Positions 7,597 through 15,924 of a stretch of 16,350 bases of DNA are shown here, piece by piece; position 1 is the stretch's first letter; every line of letters begins with the position of its first letter. Location: the NCBI GenBank assembly GCA_028700095.1, contig JAQVTJ010000033.1:1-16350 (forward strand). The letters are read 5' to 3'. This DNA is from Methanobacterium sp. GTDB lineage: Archaea; Methanobacteriota; Methanobacteria; Methanobacteriales; Methanobacteriaceae. The notes under the pieces were generated by a model. That model did not search any database. It worked only from the letters and a program-made list of their open reading frames with translations, and had not been told where the DNA came from. A program made the translations under genes and the position numbers.

Positions 7597-8991
7597 ATGA
7601 TAAAATTATACAACACAATGACCCGAGAAAAAGAAATATTCAAGCCAATACAAGGAAACATAGTAAAATTATTTGTATGCGGACCAACTGTATATGATTA
7701 TTCACACATAGGCCATGCAAGAACATATATATCATTTGATGTCATTGCAAGATATTTAAAATATAATGGATTTACTGTATTATATATCCAAAATATAACT
7801 GATCTAGATGATAAAATCTTAAAAAGAGCAGAAGAATTAGGAACTTCACCATTAGAACTTGCAAGAAAATATGAAGAAGAATATCTTAATGATATGGCTA
7901 TATTAGGTGTTGAAAATGTTAATTTTTATGCTAGGGCAACTGAACATATTCCAGAAATCATAAAACAAATAGAAACACTTATTAAAAGAGGTTATGCTTA
8001 CGAAACAGATAATGGTGTTTATTTTGATGAATCTAAATTTGAAGATTTTGGTAAATTATCAAACCGTAATTTAGAAGATTTAAATGTTCATAGAATTGAA
8101 CTTGACAGTTCCAAAAGAAATCCTGGAGATTTTGCTCTTTGGAAAAAAAGAGAAAATAAAGCAGAATATGAAATGATCTGGGATTCACCTTGGAGTACAG
8201 GAAGACCTGGTTGGCATATAGAAGACACAGCAATAACAGAAACCTATTTCGGACCTCAATATGATATACATGGAGGAGGTCTTGATCTGATATTCCCACA
8301 TCATGAAGCAGAAATTGCACAGATGGAAGCTGCTTCTGGTAAAAAACCTATGGTACGCTATTGGATGCACACAGGATTTCTAAATGTTAAAGGGGAAAAA
8401 ATGTCTAAATCCCTTGGTAACTTTATAACCATACACAAACTTTTACAGGAATATTCACCAGAAATTTTCAGATTCTTTGTTCTTTCAACACATTATAGAA
8501 GCCCCATTGACTTCAGCCAAGAAACACTTTACCAATCACAAAAAGGACTTCAGAGGATCTATAAACTAATCCAAATTATAAATGAAATGTTAGAAGGAAA
8601 CACTCCAATATCATTGGAAAATGACCAAGAATATGTTGAAAAATTAGAGTTAGCACAAAAAGAATTTTTCAATGCAATGGACAATGATTTTAACACACCA
8701 TCAGCTTTATCATCACTTTTTGAATTAATAAGAGAAGTTAATACAGATATAAGCCAATCTAATATTTCAATAAACTCTTTAAACCAGGTTAAAGAATTAA
8801 TTATAGAATATGGTAATATATTAGGTTTTGATTTTAACACCACACACCATAATGAAGAAGGAATAGAAAATGACCTCGTAAATCTTCTTAAAGATGTAAG
8901 GGAAAAATTACGTGAAAAAAAGGAATGGACACTTTCTGATGATATAAGAAGCAGATTAATAGAGCTCAATATTATATTAGAAGATAAATAA
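7597..8991 (+). CDS. cysS: Cysteinyl-tRNA synthetase
   Basis: A 464-residue class I aminoacyl-tRNA synthetase that charges tRNA-Cys. The HIGH motif is at residues 37-40 (SHIGHART) and KMSKS is at 269-273 (GEKMSKSLGN). Zinc ligands expected from the bacterial enzyme are C28 (VCGPT), the His of FPHHEAE (about 235) and the following Glu. The fourth, a Cys in the WHIECS motif of the E. coli enzyme, is aspartate here (WHIEDTA, D210), so the zinc site differs or belongs to another subfamily. The C-terminal helical tRNA-binding domain (about 300-464) is complete. A promoter TATA (about 7502-7511) and a weak GGACTAGTGA lie before ATG. Its presence shows that Cys-tRNA can be made directly; whether the two-step SepRS route also exists cannot be judged here. 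Confidence 0.96.
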   Translation: MIKLYNTMTREKEIFKPIQGNIVKLFVCGPTVYDYSHIGHARTYISFDVIARYLKYNGFTVLYIQNITDLDDKILKRAEELGTSPLELARKYEEEYLNDMAILGVENVNFYARATEHIPEIIKQIETLIKRGYAYETDNGVYFDESKFEDFGKLSNRNLEDLNVHRIELDSSKRNPGDFALWKKRENKAEYEMIWDSPWSTGRPGWHIEDTAITETYFGPQYDIHGGGLDLIFPHHEAEIAQMEAASGKKPMVRYWMHTGFLNVKGEKMSKSLGNFITIHKLLQEYSPEIFRFFVLSTHYRSPIDFSQETLYQSQKGLQRIYKLIQIINEMLEGNTPISLENDQEYVEKLELAQKEFFNAMDNDFNTPSALSSLFELIREVNTDISQSNISINSLNQVKELIIEYGNILGFDFNTTHHNEEGIENDLVNLLKDVREKLREKKEWTLSDDIRSRLIELNIILEDK

Positions 8992-9032
8992 ATCCTAAAC
9001 AAAAAAAATGGAAATATAAGTTATATTACAAA

Positions 9033-9041
9033 TTTTTTTTT
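9033..9041 (+). terminator. T9 terminator after cysS
   Basis: A run of nine T residues about 40 nt after the cysS stop. The following 240 nt up to the GMC gene hold no gene, only AT-rich DNA and the operator at 9201-9214. Confidence 0.5.
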
Positions 9042-9200
9042 AATTAATAATTCTAAGAATATATCTAAATCTTATATTAACTCACATTTTTAATATTAAT
9101 CAAAAATTTAAGCTATAATAAACACATTTCACTATTCTTTTTTAGATATGTAAATTATTCTAATATATTAATCTTACCCATAGATTTATTAATTAGATAC

Positions 9201-9221
9201 ATAACAATTGTTATATAATAA
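9201..9221 (+). promoter_or_regulatory. Promoter and palindromic operator of the GMC-thiF-hdr operon
   Basis: The perfect 14-bp palindrome ATAACAATTGTTAT (9201-9214) overlaps the TATA-like TTATATAATAA (9211-9221). Transcription would begin near 9240-9250, giving a leader of about 35-40 nt before ATG 9282. This is the third copy of the TAACAATTGTTA motif. Overlap with the TATA box suggests repression by blocking TBP. Confidence 0.55.
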
Positions 9222-9281
9222 TAGTTTTTGATCACCTGGAACATAAATAGAGATTAAAAAAAATATATAAAGTGAAAAATT

Positions 9282-10617
9282 ATGATATACGAAGTTATAA
9301 TTGTTGGAACTGGTGCTGGTGGAGCAACAGTTGCACATGAACTTTCAAAAAAGGAATGGAATATACTCATACTTGAAAAAGGATCAGATTATCCTATTGG
9401 ATCTGCAGTTAACCTATTAAAAACACCCAATTTAAACTTAATTTACCTGTAACATATGAAAATAATGAAGAATGTGAATTTTTAAAATACAAACCTGAAA
9501 TTATGAATATTGAAGGTGTAGGTGGAACAACACCAGTATCACTTGCAAATGCATGTTATGCATGTGCCAGTTGTTATAAAAACTCAGCTACAGCACAATT
9601 TAAAGTACATGATATGGAACTATTTGAAGAATTACTAGATACAAGTAATGATCTTAAGGTAGGATCTCTGCCTGCTGATAAAATGGGAAAAGCAACCCGT
9701 AAAATTGTTGAAGAATGTGAGAAACTCAGATATTTCATGGAACCCATGCCTAAATTTATTTATTTAGAAAAATGTGATAGTTGTGGACTTTGTATTATGG
9801 GATGTAAAAAAAGTGCTAAATGGGATGCATCACATTATATAAAACAGATAATTAAAAATAACAATAATACAAAGGTAATTACAAATTTTAATGTTTTAAA
9901 AGTTTTACATAATAATGGAATAGTAAAAGGAGTAGAAGGATTAAACAGTAACGGAGAAACAGTATCATACAACAGTCATAAAGTTATTTTAGCTGCAGGG
10001 GCATTGAACACTCCAAAAATATTAATAAATTCAGGTATTGTGGAACATGTTGGCGAAGGTTTATTTACTGATCTATTCATTACAGTTGGAGGTTATCTTA
10101 AAGATATAAAACTTAACAGGGAAATTCCCATGGGAGTTAAATCAGAATTTGGTCCATATTTCCTATCACCCCATTATTCAAACCAACTAATACCTATAAT
10201 AAAAGAAAAGGGATATAATCCTGCTCCTGAAGATATTATAGGTTTAATGGTTAAAATAGCTGATAAAGCCAATGGAAAAATAGGAAATGATGGTAAAATT
10301 GAAAAAAAATAACACAACAAGATTTAAATCTTCTAATAGAAGGCTATAAAAAAGCAGTTGAAATTTTAATAGCTGTGGGGGCTGATGCATCTTCAATATC
10401 ATCCACCCCAATAAGAGGTGCTCATCCTGGTGGAACAGCTGCTATTGGTAAAGTTTTTGATAAAAATCTTGAAACATGTATTAAAGGATTATATGTTTCA
10501 GATGCAAGTGTAATACCACAAGCACCAGGAAGACCTCCAATACTCACAATAACAGCACTTTCCAAAAGACTTTCAAATATTATAATAAAAGAATTATATG
10601 AAATAGCTGAAAATTAG
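9282..10617 (+). pseudogene. GMC-family FAD oxidoreductase, two frameshifts
   Basis: Three frames joined give about 445 residues. The first (ATG 9282, stop 9450-9452) holds the FAD Rossmann motif VGTGAGGATVAHEL and ILEKG. The second (9422-10312) holds GVGGTTPVSLA, two cysteine-rich segments (NACYACASCYKN and KCDSCGLCIMGCKKSAKW, ferredoxin-like spacing) and the FAD-domain strand VILAAGALNTPKIL. The third (from about 10307) holds the C-terminal GMC motif RGAHPGGTAAIG, LYVSDASVIP and GRPPILTITALSKR. One missing A in the A5 run 9419-9423 and one in the A8 run 10302-10309 would restore the frame. The family oxidises alcohols or similar groups; the cysteine cluster could pass electrons to Fe-S partners. 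It is the first gene ahead of thiF and hdrCBA. Confidence 0.85.
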
Positions 10618-10682
10618 TTTATTTCCAAAAATTTTTTATAACAGATTAATAATAAAAAAAAATTATAGTAGGATGATTAAAT

Positions 10683-11700
10683 ATGCATAACAGATATGCT
10701 CGACAAATAATATTAGAAAACATTGGAGAAAAGGGACAGAAAAAACTTCTCTCTAGTAATACTTGCTATTGTAGGTTGTGGTGCATTAGGTACTGTTGCT
10801 GCTAATAATATGGCCAGAACAGGTATTGGTAAAATTTATATTATAGATAGAGATTTTGTTGAACTTAATAATTTACAAAGACAAATGCTCTTTGATGAAA
10901 ATGATATTGGAACACCTAAAGCAGTTGCAGCAACAGAGAAACTTAAATTAATAAACTCTGATATTGAAGTATATCCAATTATAAAAGATGTGAACCATAC
11001 CAATGTTGAGGATTTATTAAAAGATATGGATATGGTAATTGATGGAACAGATAATATACAAACTAGAATGTTAATAAATGATGTTTGTGTTAAACATGAA
11101 ATACCATGGATATACACAGGTGCTATAGGCACATCTGGAATGACTATGAATATAATACCGGGTAATGCATGTATCAGATGTCTGTATCTTGGTATTCCCA
11201 AGGCAGGATCATTACCAACATGTGATACAATGGGAGTATTAAATACAGCAACAGTTATAATGGGATCAATAGAAACAACTGAGGCAATTAAAATATTATT
11301 AGGGTATTATAATAAAATAGAATCAACTAATAGTAATTTAATTGTATATGATATATGGAAACAATCTTTTGATAATATTATAGTTAAAAAAAATAAAAAA
11401 TGTGAATGTTGTGTAAATAACAATTTTGAATTTTTAGAATCAAATGAACAGGAAATAATAACATCTTTATGTGGTAAAAATGCCATACAAATTACACCAG
11501 CAGATCCAAAAGAAATAAAACTTAAAGATATTGGGAAAAAACTTGAAAAACTTGGCACTGTTAAATGTTCAGATTTTATAATGCTCTTTAAAAATTATGA
11601 AACTGAAATTTTATTATTCCGTAATGGAAGAGCAATAATTAAAGGAACCAATAATGAAATGGTTGCTAGAACCATATACGCGAGGTATATTGGAACATGA
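10683..11700 (+). pseudogene. ThiF/MoeB/HesA-type E1 adenylating enzyme, one frameshift
   Basis: GGATGAT precedes ATG 10683 and the start MHNRYARQIILENIGEKGQK is typical. Removing one base near 10762 joins this to IAIVGCGALGT (the ATP-binding loop) and the main frame, giving about 338 residues. The family activates the C-terminus of small sulfur carriers (MoaD, ThiS, SAMP) by adenylation. Visible: ELNNLQRQ, the DGTDN motif, the zinc cysteines CIRC and CECC, the catalytic cysteine in SLPTCDTMG, and an extra C-terminal domain of about 75 residues ending RTIYARYIGT. Its stop overlaps the hdrC start by 4 nt (ATGA), so it belongs to the same operon. As read, the ATP loop lies out of frame with the N-terminus, so the protein is inactive unless the shift is a sequencing error. 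Confidence 0.85.
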
Positions 11701-12287
11701 AAACTATTAAACTTGATAAAAATCCATTAAAACTTGTAAAAGATGTTTTAAATGATTTAAAAGCATCACCAGATCTTGGTATTTATAAATGTGTACAATG
11801 TGGTATGTGTGCATCAATTTGTCCAGGAGCTAGTCAAACAGAATATGATCCAAGAGATATGATTAGACGAGTTCTTGAAAATGATGAAACAATTATAGAT
11901 GATGAAACTATATGGGATTGTTTTTCATGTTACACATGTAACAGTATATGTCCATCTGGTAACAATGCAAGTGAAGTAAACCAGATTCTAAGACAAATGT
12001 CAATTGAAAAAGGTGAAGGTGCACAAAAAATTAAAGATTTCTGTGCTTATGGAGATAGTTTTATGGAAATGGGAATTGGTTCCATTCCAAATGAATTTTT
12101 TAATGTTATGGTCAAAGATGTTGGTAATAAATATATGGATTTAAAGGTTAATATTGAAGATATACGTACTGATCTAGGTCTGGGAAACTATATATTACCC
12201 AAAGAATCAACAGATGAAATAGAAGCTATACTTGATAATTCAGGTTTTAAAGTGCGGCTTGAAAAAATAAAGAGATGTAAAAAATGA
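11697..12287 (+). CDS. hdrC: Heterodisulfide reductase subunit C
   Basis: A 196-residue Fe-S protein that carries electrons from HdrA to the catalytic subunit HdrB. Two classical [4Fe-4S] motifs are complete: C32-C35-C38-C42 (CVQCGMCASICP) and C75-C78-C81-C85 (CFSCYTCNSICP). The rest is helical and matches the soluble methanogen HdrC in length, with no membrane segment. The start ATG overlaps the thiF stop, and its own stop overlaps the hdrB start by 4 nt (ATGA), so translation is probably coupled. I cannot tell whether this is the organism's main HdrC or a paralogue, but its partners argue for a paralogue. Confidence 0.9.
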   Translation: MKTIKLDKNPLKLVKDVLNDLKASPDLGIYKCVQCGMCASICPGASQTEYDPRDMIRRVLENDETIIDDETIWDCFSCYTCNSICPSGNNASEVNQILRQMSIEKGEGAQKIKDFCAYGDSFMEMGIGSIPNEFFNVMVKDVGNKYMDLKVNIEDIRTDLGLGNYILPKESTDEIEAILDNSGFKVRLEKIKRCKK

Positions 12288-13264
12288 AAACTATACCTGA
12301 TAAAGATATTTTACTCTTTAAAAGCTGTTTAGTAAATGTTGAATATCCTGGTGTTGAATCATCTGCATGTTACATATTTGACAAAGTTGGTGTTGAATAT
12401 TATGTGGATAAAAGACAATCATGTTGCACAGGACTTGGACATTATTATGATCTATTTGATCAACTTTCAACAACTGCACTTGCAGCTCGAAACTTCCATA
12501 TAGCCGCAAAAACAAACCATAAAAATATAGTAACTTTATGTGCAACATGTTATGCTATACTTAAAAAAACAGTTAAAATATTAAATTATAATGAAGATGC
12601 AAGGAATAAAGTGAATACTATTCTTGATGAATCAGGACTTCCGGAAATGGAATATACACAAGATGATATGGATCCATCTAAAAACATATTCCATATAGCT
12701 GAAATCCTTTTCAATAAAAGAGATGAAATATCTAAATATATAACAGTTGATCTTTCAGAATTTAAAATAGCAACCCATCATGCATGCCATTATTGTAAAG
12801 TACATTACAATGACACAATAGAAGGTGTTAGGGAACCTAATCTTATGGATGGTATTGTAAATGCTATGGGAATAGATACTATTGGATGGTATGATCATAA
12901 AAGAGTTACCTGTGGTGCAGGGTTCCGTCAGAGATTTACAAATAAAGAAATTTCATTAGCTGTAACATCAGAAAAGCTTGAAGTATTGGAAGATAAGAAT
13001 GTTGAAATATTGTTACATATGTGTCCTAATTGTCAAATGCAATTTGACCGTTACCAACCATATATTGAAAAGAAACTAGGAAAAAAATTTAATATATTCC
13101 ATTTAAACATTACACAGTATATTGCACTTGCAATGGGAGCAGATCCTTATTCTGTTCTAGGTATACAAACCCATACTGTACCTATAGAACCTCTTCTTAA
13201 ACGTTTAAAACAAAAATATGATCTAAAAGAAGATAATAGACTCAAAACCTTGAAATCTGTTTAA
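12284..13264 (+). CDS. hdrB: Heterodisulfide reductase subunit B, altered second CCG motif
   Basis: A 326-residue protein with two CCG domains, which in characterised HdrB each hold a noncubane [4Fe-4S] cluster and reduce CoM-S-S-CoB. The first domain is complete: C15, C47-C48 (SCCTG), C86 and C89 (LCATC). In the second, C168 (HACHYC), C210 and C247/C250 (MCPNC) are present, but the first Cys of the CC pair is threonine (VTCGAG, T209), and an extra C171 stands near C168. The second cluster must therefore differ or be lost. Reaction on CoM-S-S-CoB is possible but not certain, and another disulfide or thiol substrate should be considered. It overlaps hdrC and is followed by hdrA after 66 nt. 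Confidence 0.9.
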   Translation: MKTIPDKDILLFKSCLVNVEYPGVESSACYIFDKVGVEYYVDKRQSCCTGLGHYYDLFDQLSTTALAARNFHIAAKTNHKNIVTLCATCYAILKKTVKILNYNEDARNKVNTILDESGLPEMEYTQDDMDPSKNIFHIAEILFNKRDEISKYITVDLSEFKIATHHACHYCKVHYNDTIEGVREPNLMDGIVNAMGIDTIGWYDHKRVTCGAGFRQRFTNKEISLAVTSEKLEVLEDKNVEILLHMCPNCQMQFDRYQPYIEKKLGKKFNIFHLNITQYIALAMGADPYSVLGIQTHTVPIEPLLKRLKQKYDLKEDNRLKTLKSV

Positions 13265-13280
13265 AAAAATAAATAAAATC

Positions 13281-13308
13281 TTTTTTTTTATGAAAATCAA
13301 TATTTTCA
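13281..13308 (+). promoter_or_regulatory. T9 tract and hairpin between hdrB and hdrA
   Basis: Nine T residues (13281-13289) are followed by the hairpin TGAAAAT-CAAT-ATTTTCA (13291-13308), just before the ribosome binding site GGGAGG (13318-13323). The arrangement could cause partial termination or processing between hdrB and hdrA, so that hdrA is made at a different level. Confidence 0.35.
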
Positions 13309-13330
13309 CAATTCCCAGGGAGGAATTTAA

Positions 13331-15679
13331 ATGAGCAAAGCTCAGTTGAACAAAAATAAATCTAACCTAAAAATTGGTGTTTTTCTTTGTAGATGTGGTG
13401 GTAATATTTCAGATATTATTGACATGGAAAAACTACGATTATCAGTAAAAGCTGAGGTTATTGAGGAATTTGAAAACTTATGTTCAATAAATGGACGTAA
13501 AATTATAAGAGATAATATTATAAAAAAAAATCTTGACAGAGTAGTTGTAGCAGCTTGTTCTCCAATAACACATGAAAAAACTTTCCAGAACTATGTAAGT
13601 CCATTAAATCCTTATCTTCTTGAAATGGCCAATATAAGGGAACAGTGTTCATGGGTAAATCCGGATAATATCACAGCAACTGAAAAAGCAATTTCCATTG
13701 TAAATGCAGCAATAGAGAAAGTAAAATATTCACAGCCACTAGTACCTATACTACGTAAAACCCCTAATACCGCAGCTGTAATAGGTGGTGGGATTTCAGG
13801 AATAAGTGCATCACTTTCACTTGCAAGGCAGGGGATAGAAACATATCTCATAGAAAAAGAACCAACAATTGGAGGTTCAATGGTTAAGGTTGGTAAATTA
13901 TTCTCACCAGAGAAACTGGCAGAAGAATGTGCTATGTGTCTTTTAAATCCATTGGTAAATGAAGCAGTACAAAATAAGAATATTAACATAATAACCAATA
14001 CCACATTAAAATCCGCAGAACGAAGAGCAGGAAATTTCAATCTATTAATAGAAAATAAAGCCCGGAAAGTCATAACAGACAGATGTATAAGTTGTGGAAA
14101 TTGTGCAGAAGTATGTCCAGTTGAAGTTAAAGACTCATGGAATGAAGGAATGACCATTAGGAAGGCTATTTACAAACCATTTTCACAGGCAGTTCCTGAT
14201 GTATATACAATAGACCCTGAAAATTGTAAAAAATGTGGAAAATGTCAAGATGTATGTAGAATGGATGCAATAGATCTTACAATGGAAGATGAAATTATTC
14301 CAATGACAGTGGGATCTGTTGTTATTGCAACAGGACATAAAACATTTGATATGAATAAAAGACCTGAATATTCCTATGGCAGACACAAAGATATTTTAAC
14401 TCAAATGGAACTTGCAAGGGTTATGGGTGTTAATGGACCAACTAAAGGAGAATTATTAAAACCATCTGATGGTAAAGTTCCACAAAGAGTAGTTATGATA
14501 CAATGTGTAGGTTCAAGGGATGAAAAACCAGGAGGAAGAAAGTATTGTTCTAAAGTTTGTTGTATGGTTGCAATAAAACATGCAAATGTAATAAAACAAC
14601 ACTATCCTGATACAGATGTAATTATAGGTTATACAGATATGAGAACACCTGGAATGTATGAGAAATATTTTAAATATGCACAATCAAATGAAGTACGACT
14701 TATTAGAGGTAGACCGGGGGAAATAGAAGAAAAAGATGGAATATTTATTGTTAGATTAGAAGATACTCTTTCTAAGGAGCCATTAGAAATAGAAACAGAT
14801 TTAGTTGTCCTATCAACGGCTATGGAACCATCTGAGGGCACTGTAGATGTTTCAAATATATTAGATGTTGGTTTAACAGAAGAACTGTTTGTCAAAGAAA
14901 AACATTCCAAGATCAAACCTGTTGCAACAGAAGTGGAAGGTATATATGTCTGTGGAACAGCACAAGGCCCTAAAGATATTACAGACAGTATTGTCCAGGC
15001 TAATGCAGCATCAGCAAAAGTTTCTGAACTTATAAATGGTGGAGTAGAATTAGAACCATTTGTTGCAAATATAGACAATTCTAAATGTAATTTATGTAAG
15101 AAATGTATTGATGTTTGTAAATATAAAGCAGCATTCATACAAGACAATATGTTAAGTGTTGATCCTGTTGCATGTGTTGGTTGCGGTGCATGTCTATGGG
15201 AATGTGAAAATAATGCAATTGAAATAATTGGACAAACAGATGAACAAATCCTTTCCATGATCACAGGCATGTTAAAAGATAAAAAACCAGATGAAACCCG
15301 TATAATTGCATTTTTAGATTCTGTAGGTTATGTATCAGCAGATAATATAGGAATAAATAAGATTAATGTTCCAAGTTCCATTAGGATTATTAAAATCCCC
15401 TCCATGAACAGAATAATGCCAAAACATTTACTTCATGCATTTAATATGGGTGCTGATGGGATAATTATGGGTGAATATCCATATAATCCAATGTATTCAA
15501 AAACAAAGGAAAAAGTAAATGGTTTAAAACAGGAACTTATTAAAAATAATATAAACCCTGATAGACTTGCTTTCTACAAAGTATACATACCATACTTTAG
15601 AGGATTAGCTAACAAATTCAACAAATTCAACAACCAAATAATAGAATTAGGAAAAATAGGATCTAAAATAGATAGTTAA
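13331..15679 (+). CDS. hdrA: HdrA fused to a cysteine-less MvhD-like domain
   Basis: A 782-residue flavoprotein, longer than the roughly 650-residue HdrA of Hdr-Mvh complexes. Order: N-terminal HdrA domain (C20, C22, C76, C106), FAD fold (GGGISGISAS, 152-161), ferredoxin motifs C252-C255-C258-C262 and C299-C302-C305-C309, the HdrA segment with C392, C406 and C410-C411, then ferredoxin motifs C586-C589-C592-C596 and C615-C618-C621-C625. Residues 655-775 match MvhD in outline (RIIAFL, IRIIKI, AFNMGADGIIMG), but the [2Fe-2S] ligand positions are D663, G666, S691, E715 and P720, and no cysteine follows C625. HdrA normally bifurcates electrons at its FAD and receives them through MvhD. Here the usual entry cluster is missing, so the electron donor must differ. 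The ribosome binding site GGGAGG is strong and the frame is intact. Confidence 0.92.
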   Translation: MSKAQLNKNKSNLKIGVFLCRCGGNISDIIDMEKLRLSVKAEVIEEFENLCSINGRKIIRDNIIKKNLDRVVVAACSPITHEKTFQNYVSPLNPYLLEMANIREQCSWVNPDNITATEKAISIVNAAIEKVKYSQPLVPILRKTPNTAAVIGGGISGISASLSLARQGIETYLIEKEPTIGGSMVKVGKLFSPEKLAEECAMCLLNPLVNEAVQNKNINIITNTTLKSAERRAGNFNLLIENKARKVITDRCISCGNCAEVCPVEVKDSWNEGMTIRKAIYKPFSQAVPDVYTIDPENCKKCGKCQDVCRMDAIDLTMEDEIIPMTVGSVVIATGHKTFDMNKRPEYSYGRHKDILTQMELARVMGVNGPTKGELLKPSDGKVPQRVVMIQCVGSRDEKPGGRKYCSKVCCMVAIKHANVIKQHYPDTDVIIGYTDMRTPGMYEKYFKYAQSNEVRLIRGRPGEIEEKDGIFIVRLEDTLSKEPLEIETDLVVLSTAMEPSEGTVDVSNILDVGLTEELFVKEKHSKIKPVATEVEGIYVCGTAQGPKDITDSIVQANAASAKVSELINGGVELEPFVANIDNSKCNLCKKCIDVCKYKAAFIQDNMLSVDPVACVGCGACLWECENNAIEIIGQTDEQILSMITGMLKDKKPDETRIIAFLDSVGYVSADNIGINKINVPSSIRIIKIPSMNRIMPKHLLHAFNMGADGIIMGEYPYNPMYSKTKEKVNGLKQELIKNNINPDRLAFYKVYIPYFRGLANKFNKFNNQIIELGKIGSKIDS

Positions 15680-15748
15680 TATAAACTTTAGGATCATTAA
15701 ATATATTCCTATCTATCTCCTTTTTATTTATAAAACACATCCTATATA

Positions 15749-15772
15749 TTTTTTTTAATATTACTTTTTTTT
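15749..15772 (+). terminator. Double T8 tract ending the hdr operon
   Basis: Two runs of eight T (15749-15756 and 15765-15772) lie 70-95 nt after the hdrA stop. They would end the operon before the oppositely oriented propeller gene. The remaining gap up to 15924 holds no gene. Confidence 0.5.
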
Positions 15773-15924
15773 GGGATTTATATCAAACATAAAAATAATG
15801 TTAATTGCCATTTGGATAATAGTGAAAGATTTTATATTAGCTTAAAAAAAATATATGGTTTGTTATTTAAAAAGAAATATATACAAATTTTTAGATGTAA
15901 TATCTTATTTTTATGTTACTTTAC

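Noticed and set aside
10300..10315. Programmed frameshift at the A8 run of the GMC gene
   Set aside because: A slippery A-run is present, but a second break at 9419-9450 and another in thiF have no recoding signals, so decay or sequence error is simpler.
10723..10770. Start of the E1-like gene at an internal ATG (10723)
   Set aside because: That frame gives a non-family N-terminus; the real RYARQIILENIG start lies at 10683 in another frame, so a frameshift explains the data better.
13612..15270. Long minus-strand ORFs (181 and 213 codons) opposite hdrA
   Set aside because: They are antisense to a complete, motif-rich hdrA, have odd serine- and isoleucine-rich composition and lack a start context.
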